A stretch of DNA of 17,226 nt from Stephanodiscus triporus (lineage: Eukaryota > Bacillariophyta > Thalassiosirophyceae > Thalassiosirales > Thalassiosiraceae), in the NCBI GenBank assembly GCA_036939755.1, contig JALLAZ010000308.1, forward strand, positions 1 to 17,226, given 5' to 3'. Position numbers and translations under genes: made by a program. Shown here one piece after another: positions 9,023-17,047 of the stretch. The notes under the pieces are model-generated. The model saw only the letters and a program-made list of their open reading frames with translations. It had not been told where the DNA came from and made no database searches. Each line of letters begins with the position of its first letter. The stretch's first letter is position 1.

Positions 9023-10094
9023 TTAGTAATGGAATGTGAGCTTCCAGAAAAATGCCAATAGGACCATTTGGGCAACTCCTCGACCTGCATGTCCCCATGG
9101 ATACTACGTTACAAAGAATAACAATGTGAGTTTTTTACACAAAATCAACAATTTGATATTCATGCAGTGTTGCAGTTCAACTCACAGGGATTGCTATGGA
9201 GTGAGTTGATATGAAAGGTAAGGTACGACGTGATATCGTGATTTTGTGAGAGAACAATCCAAAACACAGGATGAGACAACTTCACTAACTCACGGGGTAT
9301 CCCTTCCCCCATCTCGGCTTCGTGAGTGAACATGTAAATGTTTGCGGGTGTGATTGCAAGCACCTGGTATAAAGATTTTGTGATATTTGATCAGAACTCA
9401 CACGATCTTGCAACGTGAAATAAATTGAAAAATGACTCACCAACGTTCCTAGCAGAGCACTTGGCACGGACGGAGAGACATCTATGACGCCAAGACCAGA
9501 CATGATCAGAAGCAGCCCACCGGCAATTTCAGCAGCACCTGTCCAGTATGTGTGGAACTCTTCATATGACAGACCAAGGAATTCTGGAGCGGGAACTTGC
9601 CACAGGCCACCCCAACACCCCCTCGGCGGAACAATGTTGCAAAATGCCCGCTTAACAGTAAAGTGAGATACCCCAGCCGCAGTAAAAATCAGTCCAAGTC
9701 CAAGTGGCCAAGTGTAATCTCTCCAGGCAGCGAACCATCCGTCGGGTAGAATAGCCTCGAGTCCAGAAAGGAGGTTAATAAAGATGACAGTACCTCCAAC
9801 TATCGCAGCTGACAATGCGAACACTGCGTCCTGTTGTTCCGATCCGGGCTTGGCGGAAATGAGTATGGACGGATCGGGTCTCTTGAACGTCATGGGTTCC
9901 ACTGGCGGCCACGGTGGCTCTGAACGCAATTGTGTTCCCCCGCGGTGATGAAATCCATCGGTCTTCAATCGGTCCAAACAGCGAACGAGAGGCCGGATAG
10001 GGTTCGACGGGCTGACGAATCCGGCGACACTCTTAAGTACGACGCCGAGATAAAAGAAAGTTACGGTTTTCATTAGCAATTCGTGAGGAGCCAC
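9023..10094 (-). CDS. Plastid-targeted DoxX-like multi-pass membrane protein
   Basis: Exons on the minus strand are 10094-9441, 9363-9286 and 9103-9023, giving about 270 residues. The N-terminus carries a signal peptide (best from Met8, MKTVTFFYLGVVLKSVAG) ending before Phe26 in VAG|FVSPS, followed by a basic and serine-bearing stretch. This is the ASAFAP-type bipartite signal for import into a complex plastid. The mature part has a helix (FALSAAIVGG), then PLGLGLIFTAAGVSHF, a Cys/Gly/Trp-rich loop, YWTGAAEIAGGLLLIMSGL, ALLGTLVLAITPANIYMFTH, and a last helix RGVAQMVLLAFFWK. The order matches the DoxX-like family of cyanobacteria and plastids, whose function is mostly unknown; the parent family is linked to quinone and thiosulfate redox chemistry. 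The last splice has two options (see findings). It diverges from the YidD gene. Confidence 0.8.
9104..9285 (-). other. Intron 2 of DoxX-like gene (182 nt), borders uncertain
   Basis: Preferred joining is GAGTTA|GTGAAG with AACGTAG|TATCCATGG, giving IPREL-YPWGHAGRGVAQ, which restores the family-like P..GH..RG..Q text. The alternative, ATACCCC|GTGAGT with GACATGCAG|GTCGAG, has stronger splice sites, keeps the same final frame, and yields IPR-RGVAQ without that block. Confidence 0.55.
9364..9440 (-). other. Intron 1 of DoxX-like gene (77 nt, phase 0)
   Basis: On the minus strand, donor ACGTTG|GTGAGT and acceptor ATACCAG|GTGCTT join LLGTL to VLAITPANIYMF inside the fourth helix, as expected for the family. 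Confidence 0.88.
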
Positions 10095-10318
10095 GAGCAG
10101 CAGAGGAGGTAGGTCGGTAGGGCAGTGCCGACGGGGCGGGCGGCGGGAGCAGCACTTCGCTGGCAGAAGAGGGTGTGTTTATGAGATGACATAAGTAAGT
10201 AAGAGAAATAAGTATTCCACGAAGATAAATATCTTTACAATAAGTCTCTACTCTAGTTCGTACTCTACATACTACCTAGATACATCATACAACCACCCCA
10301 CAAACCCTTGCCTAAAAA
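10095..10318. promoter_or_regulatory. Divergent promoter between DoxX-like and YidD genes
   Basis: This is a 224-bp gap between two start codons on opposite strands. Its left part is GC-rich (GGGCGGGCGGCGGGAG near 10135) and its right part AT-rich, with repeated AGTA/TACT-type words. Joint control of two probable plastid genes is plausible from geometry, but no known motif is visible. Confidence 0.45.
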
Positions 10319-11083
10319 ATGGTGCACCATAAACACTACCTACTTTTCTTGCTGGCGACAACCGTCGATGTCACTGTAGGCGCTTGCCAATCATGCCTGG
10401 TAGATTTGACCCTGTCGGGCCTGCTCGGACAAGATGCAAACGAGAAGGACCGAGATGACACGAGTTTTACAGTGGACAGACAAAAAATAGTCCATGGAAG
10501 CGCACTCCCACTTGCTCTTCTGAGGAATCCGTCCGGTTCTGCCTTGAACAAAGCAGCGCGGTCTCCGCTCAGCTCAGAATGGGTTACTTCTCCCGCATTG
10601 CTGTTTCTTGTGGTGCGGAAATTAATGTCGGTTGCATACAGCAATAGAGTTAGAAGTCGAGATACAAACCATGTCATGCCAATATCAGCTACTACTCGCC
10701 CAGTCCAAATGAAAAATAAGACTAGGTGGGCTGGAGGACTTTTCGCTAACGAGATGTCAGAAAATAATGACTCACTCTCTGACGATGAAAAAACCTCAGA
10801 CGACACAGTTAATTCAAAAAGTGGAAATGGTGAAGAAGTGATGTCTGGGTCTATGATAATGGCCATCGGTTTCTACAAACAATGGATATCGCCCTTATTG
10901 CCGCCTGCCTGCAGATTCTTGCCTACCTGTTCTCAATATGGAGTTCAAGCAATAAAAGAATTTGGGCCGACGAAGGGGGTGATTCTTACAGCTTGGAGGT
11001 TGGCCCGTTGCACTCCGTTCGGAGGAAGAGGGTACGATCCACCGATATGGCCCCCTGTGCAGTATAATTATGGCAGCTACTAG
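10319..11083 (+). CDS. yidD: YidD-family membrane protein insertion factor, N-terminally extended
   Basis: An intronless 254-residue frame. Residues 179-246 are a complete YidD domain (formerly DUF37): FYKQWISPLLPPACRFLPTC, S205-Q-Y, AIKEFGPTKG, TAWRLARCTPF, GYDPPIWPP. Conserved cysteines are C198, C204 and C231. Bacterial YidD is a small amphipathic membrane protein that assists YidC insertion of inner-membrane proteins; plants and algae carry homologues. The first 178 residues are extra compared with the bacterial protein of roughly 70-110 residues. They contain a signal-peptide-like start (HYLLFLLATTVDVTVGA), a second hydrophobic patch at 91-105 and an acidic Ser/Asp stretch at about 147-175. 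Plastid location, beside an Alb3/YidC homologue, is likely but not proven: no clear Phe-type cleavage motif follows the signal peptide. Confidence 0.88.
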   Translation: MVHHKHYLLFLLATTVDVTVGACQSCLVDLTLSGLLGQDANEKDRDDTSFTVDRQKIVHGSALPLALLRNPSGSALNKAARSPLSSEWVTSPALLFLVVRKLMSVAYSNRVRSRDTNHVMPISATTRPVQMKNKTRWAGGLFANEMSENNDSLSDDEKTSDDTVNSKSGNGEEVMSGSMIMAIGFYKQWISPLLPPACRFLPTCSQYGVQAIKEFGPTKGVILTAWRLARCTPFGGRGYDPPIWPPVQYNYGSY

Positions 11084-11194
11084 AGTTTCAACTTAAATAT
11101 CAAACATGATATAATACTTACTGCGGAGAGAACTAATTAATTCAATGAGTTGTTGTTAAGATATCGATCCATGAAAGTAAATTATTCCCATTCT

Positions 11195-12589
11195 TCAAAG
11201 TACTTCCTGCATAGTCTCATTGTGCAATTTTAATTGCTCAATGCACTATCGTATCACAAAAAACACGTCACCATTGCAACACGCACAAAAAGTAAATCGA
11301 ATGAAAACGTGTAAATCACAAACCTGCACATGATAGTCACTCATACAATATACGAAGGGAAAACTCACAAATTGTCTCATGTCGAATTCGAACAATGAAT
11401 TCGGACCAGGCTCACAATCCTCCCTCGCCTCCACTGGCGAAAAATATCTAACGCCTGGCGTTATTTCCGCCTTCGAAACATGCGGCATCCCGTCCGAGAT
11501 CAAATCCCTAGGCATGGCATCTCCCAAATAGAACTTCAGCGCCGTGTCCTGCTGCTCGCCCGACTTCAGTATCACAATCTTCTGCCTCGTGGATTCCCGC
11601 AACACAGGCTTGAAGATCTTGTACAGAGCGTGGAACCACTTCGGCGCGTTGATGACGAGCGTCTTGTACGACCTGCCGGGGTAATTCTCCGACATCATAT
11701 GCACGAAGCGCTTGCCGAATCCGATGTACTCCTGATTGCGAATGATCCCGAAGGTCATCCCGCGCATGTCGAGGACGTTCGTCATCTCCCGATCCGGTGG
11801 ACCGGGATCGAGCACGTTCCAGCAGTATTCGATGACGTATATGTAGTGCATCAGGAGGTCGTCGATCGTGGAGTTGTTCTTCCTCATGAGCTCGAAGTCC
11901 AGCGTCGCCGGACGCTGCACGAGCACGACGTTGCCGTGCGGGTCCCGTCCCGAGAAGTAGTGCGGCAGGGCGGCCTTGCACACGTCGTACTTGGGATGGG
12001 AACGGGCGAGGATGGCGTCGACGCCGTACTCTCGCCTCCAGGAGAGGGTGGACTGGAAGGCCTCCCTGGCCTCGGCGCGGTTGTTCTTCTTCATTAGGAG
12101 GAAGCGGGTGGGTATGCCGTCCGGATCATCGAGGCTCCCGTCGTGGGGCTTGGTGGCCGAGAAGGTCAGGTTCCTCGGTAGACGTTGCTCGGGAGCTTCG
12201 GTGGCATTTTTTCCGTGAGATGACGATGTGTCATTCGAATCCGCGACGACGTCGGCATCATCCGGTGCTACCGCTGCCACCGTCGCCTCTTCGGCGTCCG
12301 CGACGACAGCGGTCGTATCGGCGTCTTCCTTCTCCGTGCTCCCGCCGCGTGTGGATAAAATATCATCCACACGACGGACGAGGCATGGTATCGACGACCG
12401 AGAACACCGGACCGCCGAGACGATCGACGGACGATGGAGATGCCGATGCCACCCACGTCGTCTTCCGCCCGCCGAGGACGTCCAGGAGGACCGCGCTATG
12501 GTGACGTCTGCGTGGGCATAATGGTGATGGCTCTCTGTCCCGGCAGCGGCCAGTGCAAGCGCACGCAGTATTATTCGCGCGAGAAACAT
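11195..12589 (-). CDS. Sec14-like CRAL-TRIO lipid-transfer protein
   Basis: Minus-strand exons 12589-11369 and 11245-11195 give 423 residues. Residues about 158-192 match the CRAL-TRIO N-terminal helices (TRFLLMKKNNRAEAREAF, LSWRREYGV). Residues about 205-345 match the lipid-binding CRAL-TRIO domain: LPHYFSGRDPHGNVVLVQRP, YVIEYCWNVLD, NVLDMRGMTFG, SENYPGRSYKTLVINAPKWF, FKPVLRESTRQKIVIL. Sec14 proteins bind and exchange phospholipids, sterols or tocopherol-like molecules between membranes. The N-terminus MFLARIILRALALAAAG resembles a signal peptide or anchor, followed by about 130 disordered residues rich in Ala, Asp and Thr. A secretory or plastid route is possible, but no Phe motif is seen. 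GC content is very high across residues 50-300 and drops sharply at the 3' end. The unspliced frame would read on to 11246 with an unlikely Cys/Phe-rich tail. Confidence 0.87.
11246..11368 (-). other. Intron of Sec14-like gene (123 nt, phase 0)
   Basis: Donor CAATTT|GTGAGT and acceptor GATACGATAG|TGCATT leave a 16-codon last exon (CIEQLKLHNETMQEVL) ending at a TGA at 11195-11197. A second acceptor, ACTATGCAG|GAAGTA, stays in the same frame and would leave only EVL after the junction. Confidence 0.65.
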
Positions 12590-12819
12590 GGTATTGAAAG
12601 AGGGAGGATCGGCATCAATTGCATCGCATTTCGCTCATGATGTGACGTTTTGTTGGGGCGACGGGCGACAGGATGATTTATGATTTGGGAGCTAGGAGTA
12701 CGTACCTACGTACTTATCGTACCATACACACTGTACTTACGATACTTAAGTACGTAGAGTACCTTTGAGTAGTACCATACAGGTACTTATCTAATGTATC
12801 GTAGTTTGTATTTTGTATT
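12590..12819. promoter_or_regulatory. Divergent promoter with cluster of GTAC sites
   Basis: The gap lies between the Sec14-like start and the polyQ-SET gene. Nine GTAC tetramers fall within 12698-12786, including the near-perfect palindrome AGTACGTA-CC-TACGTACT at 12697-12714. TAAGTAC/GTACTTA words also repeat in opposite orientations. This looks like a regulatory or structured promoter. The binding factor is not known to me. Confidence 0.5.
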
Positions 12820-13012
12820 TTGCTGTTTTTGTGTCTGTGGCTTCCGGGTGGCGGCGGCTTTCGTCATCTCTTCTTGGGAGCGATGTCGTTCTTCCCAGGG
12901 ACTTTGCCTGCGCAACAACTCTCCACTCTCCCACACAACACCTCTCTTTTATCTCGCCTATCGCCGCCATCCTCCCTCCCTCGATGCATTAACCTACTCT
13001 TGCGCGATATGA
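12794..13012 (+). other. Upstream reading frame encoding a signal-peptide-like sequence
   Basis: A 72-codon frame starts at 12794, in a different frame from the polyQ-SET protein. It begins MYRSLYFVFCCFCVCGFR, then VAAAFVISS: a hydrophobic core followed by AAA|F, the pattern of a diatom plastid-targeting signal. Its TGA (13010-13012) overlaps the ATG at 13009-13011 as ATGA. It could be a regulatory upstream frame, the true N-terminus joined by an unseen splice or a sequencing indel, or chance. Confidence 0.35.
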
Positions 13013-15713
13013 GTTTGATTCCGAAGGAATTGGACGAGAAGCGACTCGCCTCCTTCAAAGCATCCCTGCTAAACCTCCGGGGTGCCATCTTGGATCAGCA
13101 TCGCCGGAATCATATTCTGAGACATGGTAGCGGCGGCGGCGGCGTGGATGGTGCGACTCCCCCCTCACGACATCAGCAGCAGCAACAACAGCAGCAACAA
13201 CAACAGCAACAACAACAGCAACAACAACAGCAGCAGCAACAACAGCAACAACAGCAGCAGCAACAACAACAGCAACAGCAACAACAGCAACAACAGCAAC
13301 AACAGCAGCAACAACAACGACAGCAACAACAGCAACAACAGCAACATCAGCAGCAACAACAACGACAACAACAGCCGGGACGACCGTCCTCTCCGATCTC
13401 CGGCAACAATATCGACGACCGCAATGCCAATCCGTCGATCTCCTCCGCGAAGAAATCGCGATCGACGTCGCTCCTGTCCTGGATCAAATCCGAGCGCGAC
13501 TCCCTCCGGTGGATACTCGGATGCGCCGCCTTGGGCGCGTTCTTCGGCTTCGCCAGCGGCGCCGGGTGGCTCACGCTCGGTTCCGGGTCGTACCGGTACG
13601 TGCCGCGCGCATCCCGGACCATATTCGCCATGTCGGCGAAGGCCAACGCCGCATACGTCATCACGTCGAAGAAGGACGTCAGGACATTCGTCGTCAGCGC
13701 GTGGCGCGTGGGACTTGCCGGGAGAATTCGGAGCGCGTTCCACCGCCAGACCCCGTGGAGGGTCGTGATGAAAGGTGAGCAACGACTGAGCAACTTCCAA
13801 GTCCGCTTGTGGGCAACTTCGGGTCGGTCGTTGAGTTGTTTCTTTGAGGAATCAGCCTGTTTAATCTGCGAGCTCTCCCCCCCTTTACATCTGCCTCTCC
13901 AGGAACGAAAAAGCAGTGGAGGATAATGTTGGCGTATTCTCCGCTGTGGCCGCCCAATTGGTTTCTCTTCAGAGACGTGGATTTATCACAGGTCGACGTT
14001 AAGGTGGGAGGGGGGCTCTCTCCCATCATGGTATCGTCGCTGTCGTTCATTCTGCCGTGGCGCAGGGGCCTGATCAAAAAGCTCGAGCGGAGGGACAGGG
14101 TGAAGGTCAACCTTCGGGATGGGAGTTACACCGTGGAACGATCGACTTCTTTTTTGTCGTCGATATTCTCGTCAATATTTTCGTCGAGGCAGGCGAATCA
14201 TCCCATCAACTCGTATAGCCATCCCATGGCATTCCATGTCCTGCGCGAGTACGTGATTCGATTCGATAATGGATTCGTCCATCCGGACTTGGGTTTACTC
14301 GTTCCCGCTCCATCGGGTGAGTGAGTGGTTGCCATGAATCTGCGATGTAATGAAAGCGTCGCCGTTTTTTTTTCATGTGTGCAAACTGATCAAACACGAA
14401 ACGTCTTGTCGTATTTCTCGCGCATTGTTACAGGTGCGGACAGGGGGCTCGGTATGGTCAGGGACACATACAGCAGATGTCAGGTCAATTGCTTTCCCGG
14501 AACGGCGGAGGAAAAACTCAAAAACATTATGGAGACTCAAACACGCTTGGAGCAATCGGAAAAGCAGAAGCGTATTGACGCCGAATTGATGAAGGAGATG
14601 ATGGAAGAATTTCCCGATATGGTCGCATCGTCCGTAGTGGCAAATGTTGGTAATGCCGCTTCGTCTTCTCTGGATTGCGAGAACGAGTCGCATTGCAAAC
14701 AATCCATTGGGAATGATGAAGCGCTGGACCCGATACGGAACACTACCACCTTCGCGGGCATAAAAGCAGCGATACAAATCCAAAAATCTACATATCCCTT
14801 CGATAGCCCGTACGCTCAAAGTGAGATCCTCCTTCGCATACCTCTTGAGGCGCAAATAACTCGCAAATCCGCGCTTGATACCCTCCTGCCGATGGTTCCC
14901 CCTGGAATGAATGGTCTGGAGGAGCTTGACGACGCATTTATTATTGCACTGTACCTAGCCCACGAACGTGGTTTGGGCGACAAGTCCCGCATCTGGCCTT
15001 ACGTCGCAACCCTACCGCCCCGACCCACGTGCGCGCTTCACTGGGGATGGCGACAATCCGTCGTGGATGTCATCACGGCCATGTCGGTGGAGATGGGCAC
15101 AGACGTCCTGGGATGGCCCACCGAAATCGCCAAGGCAGCCGAAATGGCCGAGCTGATCGCTGTGACGCTTTCCACCGCCACCGCCGACATGAACTTCGCA
15201 AAGCGTCCTGGGTCGCCGGCGGAGGACGTTACCGAAAACATACGATGGGCGCTGTGTCAGGTGGCGAGCCGGGCGATTGCCGGACGGGATGCTCACGGCA
15301 GCCTTCGCCTCGTGCCCATAATGGACATGATCAACCACGATGCGGCGGCGGGTAAGTTCACGGAGTTGACCGGCAAGGAGAAGCTGGAGGATGGTTCCTT
15401 CTTGGACGCGGATGAGAATCACGCGGGGGCGTTTGTTGTGAGGAGCCAAAGGCACGGAGAGAGGAAGCCGTTGAAGAGGGGACAGGAATTGATGGCGAAT
15501 TACAACGTCCCGAACTATAGTCCTCTGGATTGGTTCATCAACATGGGATTCATCCCGCCGGAACGGGCGGGGAAATGGACCATGCTGGAAGGGGCATTGC
15601 CGCGTAATTATCGAGGTGGATTCTCTCGCAAGACGGCCAACGTCGTGACAAATAAAGATTTTGGAGCATTCGGTTCTGATCCGAAAATACAAATCATACG
15701 GCAACATTCTTAA
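12820..15713 (+). CDS. PolyQ, membrane-anchored SET-domain lysine methyltransferase
   Basis: Exons 12820-13774, 13903-14316 and 14434-15713 join in frame to 882 residues. The start is uncertain: the ATG at 13009 (residue 64, MSLIPKELDEKR) may be the true one, with the upstream part as UTR. Residues 119-185 are a 67-residue tract of 64 Gln broken by two Arg and one His, with 48 uninterrupted Gln. Residues about 230-252 form one hydrophobic helix (LGCAALGAFFGFASGAGW). The C-terminal half is a SETD3/Rubisco-LSMT-type SET protein: GADRGLGM near 457-464, SEILLRIPLEAQITR, IIALYLAHERG with WPYVATLPP, then LRLVPIMDMINHD (N757, H758) and ANYNV (Y813) with LDWFINMGFIP. Such enzymes methylate lysine or histidine using S-adenosylmethionine. 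A charged coiled stretch (about residues 485-515) and further sequence to about 595 separate the first SET strand from the rest. The substrate is unknown. A small substrate-binding domain after SET appears short or absent. Confidence 0.82.
13174..13374 (+). repeat. CAG/CAA repeat coding for polyglutamine
   Basis: A 201-bp stretch of mixed CAG and CAA codons, interrupted by CGA (13318, 13363) and CAT (13345). The mixing of two codons argues that the amino acid is maintained rather than only a pure triplet slipping. The antisense frame gives polyleucine and is a shadow. Confidence 0.95.
13775..13902 (+). other. Intron 1 of polyQ-SET gene (128 nt, phase 1)
   Basis: Donor ATGAAAG|GTGAGC and acceptor CCTCTCCAG|GAACGA join VVMKG to TKKQWRIMLAYSP. 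A pyrimidine-rich run precedes the acceptor. Confidence 0.88.
14317..14433 (+). other. Intron 2 of polyQ-SET gene (117 nt, phase 1)
   Basis: Donor CCATCGG|GTGAGT and acceptor ATTGTTACAG|GTGCGG join LVPAPSG to ADRGLGMVRD, restoring the glycine-rich first strand of the SET domain. The unspliced frame meets a TGA eight bases into the intron. Confidence 0.9.
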
Positions 15714-15910
15714 ACGAATATCGTGTTGAGAAGAAGAGAATGAGGGCCTGAGAAAGCGATGTCACATACTTGATTTTGAAAATCGAATGTATCTCAGCAA
15801 AACCTCCCGAACGGGTGTTATTTCCACCTCCGCCGCTTCGAACAGCGGGAGTAAATTACCGAGCATTCGTTGTTAGATTTCAATTATTTCCTAATATTTC
15901 CAGGACACTT
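15714..15910. other. Convergent intergenic region of SET and phosphatase genes
   Basis: This 197-bp gap lies between two stop codons facing each other. It must hold both 3' UTRs. No reading frame, strong hairpin or known element was found. Confidence 0.6.
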
Positions 15911-17047
15911 TTACGCTTTCATTCCTTGTAAATGTCGAACCTCATTCAAACGAATCAAATGTGCCTGTGGCATGTCCAACAGCGCATCATCGTTCCATTG
16001 CAATCTACCTATGATGTTGGCACCAAAAAGTCCAGAGTTGGAAGTAACCAATCGTCTTTTTCCCTGGACGTTCACGTCAACAACATTGACTGATCCATTT
16101 TGAATCGTCCATAAAGCGGACTCGGCAAGGGGTGTGTCATTCACCATCGACAACAGCACTCGAAGGAAAGTAGAATGCGACACTGCCAATATTGACGACG
16201 ATGAAGCTGCAGATGACACTGTAAGTTTCCCCAGTTCTTCTAGTGACCGGGCCGCGCGCTCCAAAACTTCTCTCCCCGATTCTCCTTCGCCCCCTGTTCG
16301 GCTATCGAGGTTACCCATCGACCAGCTAGCAAAGGTTTTCATCATTTCCATCCGAAAATAGTTCACATCCCTACCCTCGAGCGATCCGAAGTCCACCTCT
16401 TGCAGGGATGGCAACTCGCCATATAACTTAAACATCGTCTCTGTGGTAGGACTACCGGTTGTAGATTGTGACGACGCAGTAGCTGTGATGACTTCTGCTG
16501 TTTCCCTAGCCCTGCATAGCTTCGAATGAACTGCCAGATGAGGAAATGCGCCACGACTGGCATACTTGGTTAATCTAGATACTGCCATTCCCAGCCTCTG
16601 CGCTTGCTCATACCCAAACTGATTTATCCTAGGGTCAACTCTGGACCCTTGAACCAGATGTAGCCGGTTATTTTCTGTTTGGCCATGCCGACAGAGGTAG
16701 AGGCGGACGCACCCCGGTGTGATCGGAGGAAGATCGAGTAGACAATCGAAATTTCCATCGACAGCAAAGGTGGGAACGGTAGCAGAGTCACCGAGTTCAA
16801 TGGCATTTGCGGGCGGAGCCGCCGCGGGCGCAAGCACAGCAACCAATAATGTCTGAAGAACTGACCGACGTTCACCGCGGGGATTGTGATTGTCTAATTG
16901 TTGCTTATACCTGGCTAATAATGGGCATAAAAAGGACGCCACGGAGGAAGGGATGAAGAGTGACAAATACAGTGCCCACGGCGCGTATATTGCAGGATTT
17001 AACCTCATCGAGTGGTTGTATGATAGTATTGCCTCCACGAGACGCAC
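15911..17047 (-). CDS. Histidine phosphatase (PGM-like) predicted for the thylakoid lumen
   Basis: An intronless 378-residue frame; Met14 (17008) is a likely alternative start. The histidine phosphatase core is complete: LYLCRHGQTENN with R120 and the phosphate-accepting H121, SKLCRARETAE with R179, LPSLQEVDFGSLEG with E217 as probable proton donor, and LAVSHSTFLR with H291. The family hydrolyses or transfers phosphate on sugars, nucleotides or proteins through a phosphohistidine; the substrate cannot be read here. The leader has three parts. First, a signal peptide (ALYLSLFIPSSVAS) ends before F39 (VAS|FLCP). Second comes a short transit-like stretch to residue 59. Third, R60-R61 is followed by a hydrophobic run and A80-N81-A82|I83, which resembles a twin-arginine thylakoid signal with its processing site. 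Together these predict import through the plastid membranes and into the lumen. Confidence 0.88.
   Translation of the reverse strand: MRLVEAILSYNHSMRLNPAIYAPWALYLSLFIPSSVASFLCPLLARYKQQLDNHNPRGERRSVLQTLLVAVLAPAAAPPANAIELGDSATVPTFAVDGNFDCLLDLPPITPGCVRLYLCRHGQTENNRLHLVQGSRVDPRINQFGYEQAQRLGMAVSRLTKYASRGAFPHLAVHSKLCRARETAEVITATASSQSTTGSPTTETMFKLYGELPSLQEVDFGSLEGRDVNYFRMEMMKTFASWSMGNLDSRTGGEGESGREVLERAARSLEELGKLTVSSAASSSSILAVSHSTFLRVLLSMVNDTPLAESALWTIQNGSVNVVDVNVQGKRRLVTSNSGLFGANIIGRLQWNDDALLDMPQAHLIRLNEVRHLQGMKA

Noticed and set aside
9160..9363. 67-codon minus-strand frame that looks like a separate small gene
   Set aside because: Its first part is exon 2 of the DoxX-like gene; the rest is intron read-through.
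10336..10866. 176-codon minus-strand frame opposite the YidD gene
   Set aside because: It is antisense to the N-terminal extension of YidD, serine-rich, and lacks any motif.
11480..12097. 205-codon plus-strand frame across the Sec14-like gene, and a 157-codon second minus frame at 11508-11981
   Set aside because: Both are shadows of a very GC-rich true coding frame that carries the CRAL-TRIO motifs.
13165..13800. Long minus-strand frame rich in polyleucine opposite the polyQ tract
   Set aside because: It is the antisense of CAG/CAA codons, and the plus frame splices into a recognised SET protein.
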